From NCBI RefSeq assembly GCF_017086445.1, contig NZ_CP070968.1:744001-808000 (forward strand): 64,000 nucleotides of DNA, in the 5' to 3' direction. A program made the translations under genes and the position numbers. Positions 40,259 to 48,458 of the stretch are shown here, in pieces; the stretch's first letter is position 1; each line of letters begins with the position of its first letter. The notes under the pieces are model-generated. The model saw nothing but the letters and a program-made list of their open reading frames with translations. It had not been told where the DNA came from and did no database searches. This DNA comes from Brevundimonas fontaquae. GTDB taxonomy: Bacteria; Pseudomonadota; Alphaproteobacteria; Caulobacterales; Caulobacteraceae.

Positions 40259-41914
40259 TTGTCCAGCCGCCCCCGGCATACATCCGGTCTGATCCGCCGA
40301 CTGGCGGGACTGGCCTTCGAGCTGACGCCTCAGATCTTTGCGGTGCTGGCCTTTGGCGCAGGCGCGCTGATGCTGGCCTCTGCGGTGACGCCAGAGTTCG
40401 ACGGTCGACTGCGTCAGCTGACCGGCGTGGTGTCCCCGATCCTGATCGACCTGTCGCACTTTGTCGGCAGCATCGCCGGTTTCCTTCTTCTGCTGTTGTC
40501 GGCCGGTCTGTGGCGGCGTCGGCGCGGCGCCTATTGGGCGGCCCTGCTGGTCCTGGCGGCCGGGGCGGTGTTTTCGGTGCTGAAGGGTTTGGACTGGCAG
40601 CAGGCGACGGATCTTCTGGTCGTCGCCGCCCTGCTGGCGCCGTGCCGCACGGCTTTCAACCGGCGCTCGCGGCTCAGCGAGCCGCTGCGGCCCAGCTGGC
40701 TGTTGCTGCTGACGGCGGTCGTGGCGGCCATGCTGTGGCTGGGCTTCTTCGCCTATCGCGACGTGGCCTATAATGACGAGCTGTGGTGGCGCTTCCTCAG
40801 CGATCGTCAGGCGTCGGGTTTCCTGCGGGCCGGGCTGGTTCTGGCGATCCTGACGCTGGTCGTGGCCGGGCGCTCGCTGTTGAGTTCGCCGGGCGCCCAC
40901 AGTCACGGCCCGGCCAGCAAGGCTGACATCGATCGCGCGCTCCAGGCCTTGCGGGCGGCGAATATGGCGACACCAGAGGCCTGGCTGGCCATGCTGGGCG
41001 ACAAGGCGCTGATGTTCAGCCCGTCGGGTTCCAGCTTCCTGGCCTATCGCGTGCGAGGCCGGCGCTGGATCGCCATGGGCGAACCGGCAGGGCTCAAGAG
41101 CGAACGGCTGGAGTTGCTGTGGTCCTTCACCGAAATGGCCGACAGCTATGGCGGGGCGGCGGTCTTCTATTCGGTCAGCGAGGAGGTGCTGGGCGACCTG
41201 GCGACCATGGGGCTGGCGGTGCGAAAGGTCGGCGAAACGGCCGTGATCGACGCCCACCGGTTTTCTTTGGAGGGCAAGGGCAAGCAGAACCTGCGCACGG
41301 CCATCAATCGCGCCGAGCGTGAAGGCTCCTCGTTCGATGTTCTGCCGCCCGGTTCGGCCGCAGCGATCGCGGACGAGCTGCGCGAGATTTCCAACGCCTG
41401 GCTCGCCATGCACGAGGGCTCGGAGAAATCCTTCTCCTTGGGACGCTTCGACGTCGACTATCTGGACCTGACGCCGCTGGCGGTGGTCAAGGAGGGCGGT
41501 CGCATCGTCGCCTTCGCCAATCTGCTGACCTCGCCGGACGAGGCGGCGGTGGATCTGATGCGGCATCGGCCGGACGCGCCGCATGGGGTGATGGACTATC
41601 TGTTCATCCGCTGCGCCCAATGGGCCAAGGCGGAGGGGCTGGCCAGCTTCGACCTGGGCATGGCGCCGCTGGCGGGGCTGGAGGATCGTCGCATCGCGCC
41701 GGTCTTCGCTCGCGTCGGCGCCCTTGTGTTCGAAGAGGGCGGGGCGCTGTACGGCTTCCAGGGTCTGCGCAGCTACAAGGCCAAGTTCGGCCCGGACTGG
41801 CGCTCGCGCTTCATCGCCGCGCCGGTTTCGACGCCGCTGCCGCTGGCCCTGCTGGACGTCGCTTTGCTGACCAGCGGCGGCTGGCTGGGAATGCTGGGGC
41901 TGAAGAAGGCCTAG
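40259..41914 (+). CDS. MprF-like phosphatidylglycerol lysyltransferase (reduced membrane domain)
   Basis: An inner-membrane protein whose C-terminal half (about residues 230-530) is the DUF2156 aminoacyl-phosphatidylglycerol synthase domain: FLAYRVRGRRWIAMGEPAG, KQNLRTAINRAEREGSSFDVL, ANLLTSPDEAAVDLMRH, ASFDLGMAPLAGLE and LYGFQGLRSYKAKFGPDW. It probably transfers an amino acid from aminoacyl-tRNA to phosphatidylglycerol, making the membrane less anionic. The N-terminal part has only about six hydrophobic segments, not the 14 of full MprF, so the flippase part is reduced. Start TTG with GAGAGG upstream. The stop overlaps the hemW stop. Confidence 0.88.
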   Translation: MSSRPRHTSGLIRRLAGLAFELTPQIFAVLAFGAGALMLASAVTPEFDGRLRQLTGVVSPILIDLSHFVGSIAGFLLLLLSAGLWRRRRGAYWAALLVLAAGAVFSVLKGLDWQQATDLLVVAALLAPCRTAFNRRSRLSEPLRPSWLLLLTAVVAAMLWLGFFAYRDVAYNDELWWRFLSDRQASGFLRAGLVLAILTLVVAGRSLLSSPGAHSHGPASKADIDRALQALRAANMATPEAWLAMLGDKALMFSPSGSSFLAYRVRGRRWIAMGEPAGLKSERLELLWSFTEMADSYGGAAVFYSVSEEVLGDLATMGLAVRKVGETAVIDAHRFSLEGKGKQNLRTAINRAEREGSSFDVLPPGSAAAIADELREISNAWLAMHEGSEKSFSLGRFDVDYLDLTPLAVVKEGGRIVAFANLLTSPDEAAVDLMRHRPDAPHGVMDYLFIRCAQWAKAEGLASFDLGMAPLAGLEDRRIAPVFARVGALVFEEGGALYGFQGLRSYKAKFGPDWRSRFIAAPVSTPLPLALLDVALLTSGGWLGMLGLKKA

Positions 41915-43071
41915 GTCAGCAGCGCCTTCAGCACGCCATCCAGCACCGGGCGGCCGCGCTCGGTGGCGATCAGTCGCTCGGCCTTCAGCATCAGGAACCC
42001 GTCGGCGATCAGGTCCGCGACCGGCGCGCATTCAGCCGACAGGCCGAGCGCCGACAGCAGGGCGACAGGCGCGCCTTCGGTGGTGCGCAGGGCCAGCAGC
42101 AGCCGTTCTTCGGCGGCGTCGGCTGCAGTCTGGGCGTCGCGCTCGGACCAAGGCGTGAGGCCCGAGACGCCCGCCACATAGTCGGCGATGCGGCGGTGGG
42201 CGACGGTCGCGGTCCTGACGCCGTCCAGCGTCAGCCGGCCATGGGCGCCGGGGCCGACACCCAGATAGTCGCCGCCGCGCCAGACATGCAGATTGTGCGA
42301 CGACCGGGCGGCGGGACCGCGCGCATGGTTGGAGACCTCATAGGCTTCGAAGCCGGCGGCCGAGAGGACATCCTGGGTGGTTTCGTAGAGAGATGCGGCC
42401 CGGTCCTCGTCCGGCGGGGTCAGGGTTCCGCGTGCGAAGGCCCGACCAAAGGCGGTCGTCGGCTCTATGGTCAGCTGATAGGGCGAGACGTGTTCGAACC
42501 CGAGCGCCAGCGCCGCCGTCAATTCGGCGGCCCAATCTTCAGGCCTCTGGTCCGGGCGGGCGTAAATCAGGTCGATGGACAGACGGTCGAAGGCGCGGCG
42601 GGCCAGATCGACCGCGCGCAGGGCCTCGGCCGCCGCATGGTCGCGACCCAGAAAACGCAGGGCGGCGTCGTCCAGCGCCTGAACCCCCATCGACAGGCGG
42701 TTGATCCCGGCGTCGGCCAGGGCGGCGAACCGGCCGGCCTCGGCGTCCGTGGGATTGGCCTCCAGCGTGATCTCGATGTCGCCGGCGGGCGGGAACAGGT
42801 CGCGGGCCGCCGCCACGATCCGCGCGACGGCGTCGGGCGCCATCAGCGACGGCGTGCCGCCTCCGAAGAAGATCGAGGCCAGCCGTCGCGGGCCTGTCAG
42901 ATCTCTCTGGGCGCACAGGTCGGCCAGGATCGCCTCGACCAGCCCGGCCTGTTCCTCGGTGCGCCCGCGATCGCGCACGACGTTGAAGTCGCAGTAGGGG
43001 CAGATGCGTGCGCAATAGGGCCAGTGGACGTAGAGGCCGACGTCCGATCCCGGATCAAGCGGATCAGTCAA
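41911..43071 (-). CDS. hemW: Radical SAM heme chaperone HemW
   Basis: An HemN-like radical SAM protein now understood as a heme chaperone. The [4Fe-4S] cysteines are Cys20, Cys24 and Cys27 in YCARICPYC. FFGGGTPSLM, ITLEANPT and NRLSMGVQALDD are conserved, and HNLHVWRGGDYLGVGPGAHG marks the HemW group. It is 386 residues long. The start overlaps the rdgB stop by eight bases, a conserved rdgB-hemW arrangement that implies co-translation. Confidence 0.93.
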   Translation of the reverse strand: MTDPLDPGSDVGLYVHWPYCARICPYCDFNVVRDRGRTEEQAGLVEAILADLCAQRDLTGPRRLASIFFGGGTPSLMAPDAVARIVAAARDLFPPAGDIEITLEANPTDAEAGRFAALADAGINRLSMGVQALDDAALRFLGRDHAAAEALRAVDLARRAFDRLSIDLIYARPDQRPEDWAAELTAALALGFEHVSPYQLTIEPTTAFGRAFARGTLTPPDEDRAASLYETTQDVLSAAGFEAYEVSNHARGPAARSSHNLHVWRGGDYLGVGPGAHGRLTLDGVRTATVAHRRIADYVAGVSGLTPWSERDAQTAADAAEERLLLALRTTEGAPVALLSALGLSAECAPVADLIADGFLMLKAERLIATERGRPVLDGVLKALLT

Positions 43072-43666
43072 TCAGGGCGGCTCTCAGCTTGGTGAAGGCG
43101 ACGGTGCGGTGGCTGATGGCGTCCTTGGCCGCCGGCTCCATCTCGCCAAAGGTCCGGTCGCCGCCAGTCGGAATGAAAAGCGGGTCGTAACCAAACCCCC
43201 GATCCCCGCGTGGGGGGAAGGTCAGCTGGCCGTGAACCTCGCCCTGGACCACGACGCAGGGGCCGTCCGGCCAGGCGACCGCCAGGGCCGAGGTGAACCA
43301 GGCGGTGCGGTCCGTCGCGCCGATCTCTTCCAGCCGCTCCTCGACCTTCTTCATGGCGACGGCGAAATCCTTGCCCGGCCCGGCCCAGCGCGCAGAGAAG
43401 ATGCCCGGCGCGCCATCCAGCGCCGCGACCGACAGGCCGGAATCGTCGGCCAGCGAAACCTCGCCCGACAGTTCCGCCGCGTGGCGCGCCTTCAGCATGG
43501 CGTTGCCGGTGAAGGTGCTCTCCGTTTCGTCGGGTTCGGGCAGGTTCAGCTGGCCGGCGGTGACGAGTTCGTAATTTCCGCCGAGCAGCGCCGAGATTTC
43601 TGGAACCTTACCGGCGTTATGCGTCGCCACGACGATCCGCATCCCTTTGATAAGCTTGAGATTCAT
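43064..43666 (-). CDS. rdgB: XTP/dITP diphosphatase
   Basis: House-cleaning pyrophosphatase of the HAM1/RdgB family that removes non-canonical purine nucleotides. The substrate loop IVVATHNAGKVPEI is at the N-terminus; ADDSGLSVAALDGAPGIFSARWAG and GFGYDPLFIP are signatures, and SHRTVAFTKL closes the domain. At 200 residues it is normal. GGAG lies 11 bases before the ATG. It is the first gene of rdgB-hemW. Confidence 0.94.
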   Translation of the reverse strand: MNLKLIKGMRIVVATHNAGKVPEISALLGGNYELVTAGQLNLPEPDETESTFTGNAMLKARHAAELSGEVSLADDSGLSVAALDGAPGIFSARWAGPGKDFAVAMKKVEERLEEIGATDRTAWFTSALAVAWPDGPCVVVQGEVHGQLTFPPRGDRGFGYDPLFIPTGGDRTFGEMEPAAKDAISHRTVAFTKLRAALID

Positions 43667-43706
43667 CGTCGATCAGGCTCCTGAAACAGTCTATTGCCAA
43701 AGTTTA

Positions 43707-43723
43707 ATATCGTTAAACGATAT
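43707..43723. promoter_or_regulatory. Perfect palindrome ATATCGTT-A-AACGATAT
   Basis: A 17-base perfect inverted repeat in an unusually AT-rich patch between the divergent rdgB and small-peptide genes. The form resembles operators bound by ArsR/SmtB-type regulators. Nothing in the window encodes an ArsR protein, so the regulator would be elsewhere. Confidence 0.5.
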
Positions 43724-43873
43724 GTAACGTGCCTTTTTCGCCCGCACGGCCTATCTATTGATCGTCAGGAACGAGGTCGCAGCGTTCAGGACTTCCGGAA
43801 AACCGGGAACGATCATGCGGCTAACAAATCCAAACGGCGATAATCGCCTAAACAAGAAAGACGGAGAACCACA

Positions 43874-43990
43874 ATGCATACGATGAACACCTCGATGTGG
43901 CTCGACAAGGTCGGCGCTGCTTTTGTCAGCACCGTTCTGATCGCCGCCCTGCCCACCGCCTTGGTCGTCACCCTGTTCCAAGCTCTTTGA
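43874..43990 (+). CDS. 38-residue single-span membrane peptide
   Basis: MHTMNTSMWLDKVGAAFVST, then VLIAALPTALVVTLFQAL. It has a short polar N-terminus and one hydrophobic helix of about 22 residues. CGGAG lies seven bases upstream of the ATG, and the frame shows GC-rich third positions like its neighbours, both favouring a real gene. It may share a transcript with the DUF2975 gene 130 bases downstream. The AT-rich palindrome is about 150 bases upstream. Function unknown. Confidence 0.6.
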   Translation: MHTMNTSMWLDKVGAAFVSTVLIAALPTALVVTLFQAL

Positions 43991-44119
43991 TCCCTCTCTT
44001 TTCGATCACTGGAGCTTTGACGACCTGCATGAAGACCGCGATGTATAGAGCCGCGCGCGGGTTCGCCGGACCCCGCGTGGCCATCGCCCCGCCTTCCCCG
44101 GCTTGAGATCAAAAAGACC

Positions 44120-44725
44120 ATGCGCCTGCCCCTGCCGCCAAATCCGCTGAAGCGAGGCGAGGCAAGCGTTCCGAACTGGCTGGGCGCGCCGATCAAGGCG
44201 CTCGGCCCGGGTTCGGTGTCCAGCGTGCTGAAGGTGGTGCTGGACGTCGCCTATATCCTTCTCTGGCTGATAACCGGTGTCCTGCTGCTGCTGGTCATCG
44301 CCGCGATCTTCATTCCCCTGGACAATGTGAACATCACCGTCAGCGGGGATTCCGGCGGCAAGCAACTGCCGCTGACGCGCACCCTGCTGCTGTTCGGTTT
44401 GGGCGCCGCGACCGCCTATTTCGGCGGGTTCATGCTGATCCTGCGCAGCCTGCGCCGCATCATCCGCACCCTGACCATGGGCGACCCGTTCCAGCCCGAT
44501 AACGTCCGTCGCCTGCGCCAGATCGGCCTGACCCTGGCGGTCGTGACCGGCGGCGTCTGGGTGGCCCAAGGCTTCGTCGCCAAGCGGCTGGCGCCCGGCG
44601 TCATGGATCCGCAGGGCTTCGGCGAACTGCTGACCCCCATCTTTTCCGTGCTTATCGTCTTCGTGCTGGCGGAGGTGTTCCGCGAGGGCGCGCGCCTGCG
44701 TCGCGAATCCGAACTGACGATCTGA
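44120..44725 (+). CDS. DUF2975 membrane protein
   Basis: A 201-residue protein with four hydrophobic helices: VVLDVAYILLWLITGVLLLLVIAAIFI, LLLFGLGAATAYFGGFMLILRSL, IGLTLAVVTGGVWVAQGFVA and ELLTPIFSVLIVFVLAEVF. The family motif RTLTMGDPFQPDNVRRLRQIG separates helices 2 and 3, and the C-terminus AEVFREGARLRRESELTI is the typical DUF2975 end. This family is nearly always next to a small YozG-like HTH gene, as here; the function is unknown. Confidence 0.9.
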   Translation: MRLPLPPNPLKRGEASVPNWLGAPIKALGPGSVSSVLKVVLDVAYILLWLITGVLLLLVIAAIFIPLDNVNITVSGDSGGKQLPLTRTLLLFGLGAATAYFGGFMLILRSLRRIIRTLTMGDPFQPDNVRRLRQIGLTLAVVTGGVWVAQGFVAKRLAPGVMDPQGFGELLTPIFSVLIVFVLAEVFREGARLRRESELTI

Positions 44726-44749
44726 GCCGTTTCGAAGTAGGATTTCCGC

Positions 44750-44989
44750 ATGGCCATCCGCGTCCAGCTTGACCGCGTCCTCGTGGAACGCCGCATGTCG
44801 TTGACCGAACTCGCCGATCGGGTCGGGGTGACGGTAGCGAATCTGTCGATCCTGAAGACGGGCAAGGCCCGCGCGGTGCGGTTCTCGACCCTGGACGCCT
44901 TGTGCCGCGAACTGGACTGCCAGCCCGGTGACTTGCTGGCGCACGAGCCTGGTCCCGGCGACACGATCGAGGACGACGGCGAGGCATGA
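44750..44989 (+). CDS. YozG-like HTH regulator paired with DUF2975
   Basis: A 79-residue XRE/Cro-type protein consisting only of the DNA-binding domain: MAIRVQLDRVLVERRMSLTELADRVGVTVANLSILKTGKARAVRFSTLDALCREL. It lacks a dimerisation or sensor domain. Its position 24 bases after the DUF2975 gene is the standard pairing for this family and suggests it controls or is controlled by that membrane protein. Its stop overlaps the Smr gene (ATGA). Confidence 0.92.
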   Translation: MAIRVQLDRVLVERRMSLTELADRVGVTVANLSILKTGKARAVRFSTLDALCRELDCQPGDLLAHEPGPGDTIEDDGEA

Positions 44990-45567
44990 GGCGAAAGGGC
45001 TCGAGCCGTGATGAGAACGGATTGACGCCCGAAGACCGTCGCATCTGGACCCGTGTGGCCGGATCAGTCGTGACGCCGAGGACGCGCAAGGCCGCCCGCG
45101 TCACGCCCGGCGCCGAAACGCCGCCCGAGATCGTGGTGACGCCGACCGAGCGTCCGCGTCCCCTGGTCAAGGCGGCTCCCAAACGCACCGCTGTCGCGCC
45201 GCCGGCGGAAAAGCGACCTTCGCCGAACAAACCCAAGCCCGCGCCAGAGGATTTGGAGCCGCGCCGCAAGCAGCGGCTGTCGCGCGAACGCGACCCCATC
45301 GAGGCGCGCATCGACCTGCATGGCTTCGGCCGGTTCGAGGCCGAGGATCAGCTTCGAGGATTCCTGACATCCTGCCAGATGCGCGGAATGCGGGCGGTGC
45401 TGGTCATCACCGGTCAGGGGCGGATGGGCGGCGGGGTAATCCGTTCGGCCTTTGCGGAATGGATGCATTTGCCCGCACTGCGCGGCGTGGTGTCAGGCTT
45501 CACCATCGCCCACCAGAAGCACGGCGGAAACGGCGCCTTCTACGTCACCCTGAAACGCCGGACCTGA
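44986..45567 (+). CDS. Smr-domain protein
   Basis: A 193-residue protein. The first 95 residues are Arg/Pro/Lys-rich and disordered. The C-terminal Smr domain has IDLHGFGRFEAEDQLRGFL and the loop LVITGQGRMGGGVIRSAFAEWM; the family shows nucleic-acid nicking or ribosome-collision roles in other bacteria. The family otherwise forms the C-terminus of MutS2. Related stand-alone proteins are frequent in alphaproteobacteria. It is translationally coupled to the HTH gene. Confidence 0.9.
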   Translation: MRRKGSSRDENGLTPEDRRIWTRVAGSVVTPRTRKAARVTPGAETPPEIVVTPTERPRPLVKAAPKRTAVAPPAEKRPSPNKPKPAPEDLEPRRKQRLSRERDPIEARIDLHGFGRFEAEDQLRGFLTSCQMRGMRAVLVITGQGRMGGGVIRSAFAEWMHLPALRGVVSGFTIAHQKHGGNGAFYVTLKRRT

Positions 45568-45577
45568 CGCTAACGCA

Positions 45578-45611
45578 AAAGGCCGGGCCCGCGCTGGCGG
45601 ACCCGGCCTTT
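45578..45611. terminator. Bidirectional terminator between smr and tetR genes
   Basis: AAAGGCCGGG-N14-CCCGGCCTTT with A and T runs on either side, between convergent genes. Confidence 0.8.
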
Positions 45612-45633
45612 CGAAAAGCGGCTTTGCTCTGGC

Positions 45634-46275
45634 CTATTTGGCGGCGATGGCGCCGGCCAGGATCACGTCGATCTGCTTGCCCATATGGTCCGACAGGGCC
45701 TGCGCGTCCCACTCGTCATAGGCGGCGCGGCGATAGTTCGACAGATAGGCGTCCCAGATCAGCTCGACCAGCAGACGGCTGTCGGCGTCCTTGGACAGTT
45801 CGCCCTTGGCCACCGCATCCTGAAGGATGTTGCTGATGGCGAGCAGCAGGTTCTTGGTCGCGGCGCGGGCGCGCATTTCGGCGGCCAGGGGCTGGAACCA
45901 CGAGCGCGCCACGATGGCCTGGAACAGCGGCAGTTGGTCCAGCGACGAGTGATAGCCGGCGCTCAGCGCGCTGACGAGACGCTGGCGGACGGGTTCGCCT
46001 TCGGGCGCCGCGGCCTCGACCACCTCGGCCAGACGCGTCATGTCCTCGGTCAGGACCGCTTCGAACAGTTCGGCCTTGTCCTGGAAGTTGGCGAAGACGG
46101 CGCCGGTGGACATGCCCGCGCCCTTGGCGATGTCGCGGATCGTGGCAGGCTCATAGCCGCGCTCGGCGAAGAGCGAGCGGGCGGCGTCCAGAACCTTTTG
46201 TCGCGTGCGAATCTTGGCGGCCTGGCGGCGGTTCAAGCGGGGCTCGACAGCGAGGGAGGCGACGGTATCTGTCAT
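45634..46275 (-). CDS. TetR/AcrR-family transcriptional regulator
   Basis: A 213-residue repressor. The N-terminal HTH is in KVLDAARSLFAERGYEPATIRDIAKGAGMSTGAVFANFQDKAELFEAVL (about residues 28-75). The ligand domain is variable, with LVELIWDAYLSNYRRAAYDEWD near the C-terminus. No clear ribosome binding site precedes the ATG. The next gene upstream is the same-strand antiporter; the regulated target is unknown. Confidence 0.9.
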   Translation of the reverse strand: MTDTVASLAVEPRLNRRQAAKIRTRQKVLDAARSLFAERGYEPATIRDIAKGAGMSTGAVFANFQDKAELFEAVLTEDMTRLAEVVEAAAPEGEPVRQRLVSALSAGYHSSLDQLPLFQAIVARSWFQPLAAEMRARAATKNLLLAISNILQDAVAKGELSKDADSRLLVELIWDAYLSNYRRAAYDEWDAQALSDHMGKQIDVILAGAIAAK

Positions 46276-46466
46276 ATAATCAGGCTTTTACTCTACTTTC
46301 GGTCTCTGGTCGGGGCGGGCCCGGCAGCGACCTCGAATGAATGTCTGAGCCCTTGGATCGAACCGGAAGGGCGCTTCTGCTCCGCAGATGCAGTCATGAA
46401 GAGGCGCGCTTGCATCACGGAACCATGACGAAAATGGGTCCGGCGGCGGTCTGTAAGTGGCTTCCC

Positions 46467-48302
46467 TTACTCCGGCGCGGGGTCGACGCGGGCCGGGCGC
46501 AGCGTGCGGCGCAGCGCGCGGCTGGGGCGATTGCGACGCTCGATCGGGATGGCTGACTGGAACGCCTTGCGAAACTGATCGCGACGTTCGTGGACCGAGG
46601 CGAGCACAAGGCCCATGGGCACACCCAGATCGACGAGGGTGTTTTCCGCGAGTTGCAGACTGGCCTCGGTCGTCTCCGGCACGGCGTCGGTGACGCCCAG
46701 TCCATAAAGCCGAATGGCGTGCTGGTCGTCGCGAGCGCGGGCGATCAGGATCAGGTCGTCGCGCATCGACCGCGCCGTCGTGACGACTTCGTCCACCTTG
46801 GTCGGCGCGTCCATGGTGACGATCAGGGCGCGGGTGGACTGGACGCCGCAATGCTGGAGCATTTCGCGCCGCCCCGCATCGCCATAGAAGACATCGAATC
46901 CGTCACGTCGGCCCTTAGCGACGGCGCCCGCATCGGTGTCCAGGGCGATGAAGGGCTGATCGTGCGCCTTCAGCATTTCCCCGATCAACCGGCCGACGCG
47001 CCCGAAGCCGACGATGATGACCGCGCCGTCGGCCGCCTCCAGCTTTGGAAGCTCGACAGGCTGGCCTACGGCGGACGACTTGCGCGCCAGCTTCTGACCC
47101 AGCAGGGCGAGCAGGGGGATCGAAAAGATGCTGACGGTCGCCGACAGGGCCACGGTGTTGGTCAGCTGCGGCGGCGCGAGGCCTTCGACCAGGCCGGTGG
47201 CGAAGACCACGAAGGCGAACTCGCCCGCCGGCGCCAGAACGAGCGCCGTCTCCAGCGCCGGGCGGGCGCCCAGGTCCCAGAAACGCGCCAGGCTGAAAAT
47301 GACGCCGGTCTTCAGGACCGTGAGGGCCAGGGCCAGGCCGAAGACGCCGACCGGATCGGCGGCGATGGCGTCCAGGTCCAGACCCAGGCCGACGCCGACG
47401 AAGAAGACGCCCAGCAGAAGCCCCTTGAACGGTTCGATGGAGACCTCGACCTCGCGCCGGAACTCGGTCTCGGCCAGCAGCACGCCGGCCAGGAGCGCGC
47501 CGATGCTCATCGACAGGCCGCTGGCCTGGGCGGCGAGACCTGCGCCGACCACCACCAGCAGCGAGGCGGCGACGAACAGTTCGCCGCCTTGGTCGGCCTT
47601 GCGCGCCTTGGCCACCGAGCGGAACATCGGCCGCAGCACGACCCGACCCAGCAGCACCATAAGACCCAGGCCGATGGCGGCCGGAACCAGGGTGAACAGG
47701 GCGCGCCCCAAAATGGCCGGATCCAGCGCGCCGCCCTGCTGGGCCAGGGCCGCCAGGACGGTGACGGTGATCAGGATCGGGGCCACCGACAAATCCTGGG
47801 CCAGCAGAATGGCGAAGGTGGAACGGCCGACCGTCCCCTTCAGCCGCCCCCGCTCGGCCAGCACGGGCATGACCACGGCCGTCGAGGACAGGGCAAGGCC
47901 CATGCCCAGCACCACGGCGCTGGCCAAGGGCTGGCCCATCAGCATGAAGCCGCCCGCCAGCACGGCGGTGCAGACGACGACCTGCATCAGTCCCAGGCCG
48001 AACACGAGCCGGCGCATGGCGCGCAGCCGCTCCCACGACAGCTCCAGACCGATCATGAACAACAGGAAGGCGACGCCCAGTTCCGAAAGCTGCGCCAGCT
48101 GGCCCGGATCGCCGATGGTCAGCCACGACAGCCAGGGCAGGCTTTGCGCGAACCGGCCCAGGCCGTCCGGCCCCAGCAAAACGCCCGCAGCGAGGAAGCC
48201 CAGGACGGGGCTGACCTTCAGCCGATTGACCAGGGGCACGATGACGCCGGCGGCCGCCAGAAAGACCACCAGATCCTTATAGTCGCCGCCCTGACCGTGC
48301 AT
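46467..48302 (-). CDS. Monovalent cation:proton antiporter (CPA2, Kef-type) with TrkA-N domain
   Basis: A 611-residue inner-membrane exchanger. The N-terminal part has about twelve helices with LKVSPVLGFLAAGVLLGP, ELGVAFLLFMIGLELS, LALSSTAVVMPVL and AILLAQDLSVAPIL. The C-terminal TrkA-N nucleotide-binding domain (VIIVGFGRVGRLIGEMLKAHDQPFIALDTD) resembles KefB/KefC. It probably exports K+ or Na+ against H+. I chose MHGQGGDY with GGAGG upstream; a start 69 bases earlier adds a non-hydrophobic tail. It lacks a linked KefF/KefG subunit. Confidence 0.92.
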   Translation of the reverse strand: MHGQGGDYKDLVVFLAAAGVIVPLVNRLKVSPVLGFLAAGVLLGPDGLGRFAQSLPWLSWLTIGDPGQLAQLSELGVAFLLFMIGLELSWERLRAMRRLVFGLGLMQVVVCTAVLAGGFMLMGQPLASAVVLGMGLALSSTAVVMPVLAERGRLKGTVGRSTFAILLAQDLSVAPILITVTVLAALAQQGGALDPAILGRALFTLVPAAIGLGLMVLLGRVVLRPMFRSVAKARKADQGGELFVAASLLVVVGAGLAAQASGLSMSIGALLAGVLLAETEFRREVEVSIEPFKGLLLGVFFVGVGLGLDLDAIAADPVGVFGLALALTVLKTGVIFSLARFWDLGARPALETALVLAPAGEFAFVVFATGLVEGLAPPQLTNTVALSATVSIFSIPLLALLGQKLARKSSAVGQPVELPKLEAADGAVIIVGFGRVGRLIGEMLKAHDQPFIALDTDAGAVAKGRRDGFDVFYGDAGRREMLQHCGVQSTRALIVTMDAPTKVDEVVTTARSMRDDLILIARARDDQHAIRLYGLGVTDAVPETTEASLQLAENTLVDLGVPMGLVLASVHERRDQFRKAFQSAIPIERRNRPSRALRRTLRPARVDPAPE

Positions 48303-48458
48303 CCGCCCTCCTTGCGCCCACGTATCTGACCCTGATCCCGGCGCTGTGGCGAGAGGCCGCATGGGAATCATGAACTTTTTTTAAGGCGACACCCCCCCTC
48401 GCGGGATTAGGGTCCGCGCCGAGCCATCCAAATGCCGGGTGGGAACAGGGACATAGTG

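Noticed and set aside
44029..44106. 25-codon frame (MKTAMYRAARGFAG) between the membrane peptide and the DUF2975 gene.
   Set aside because: No adequate ribosome binding site; Pro/Ala/Arg-rich composition as expected by chance.
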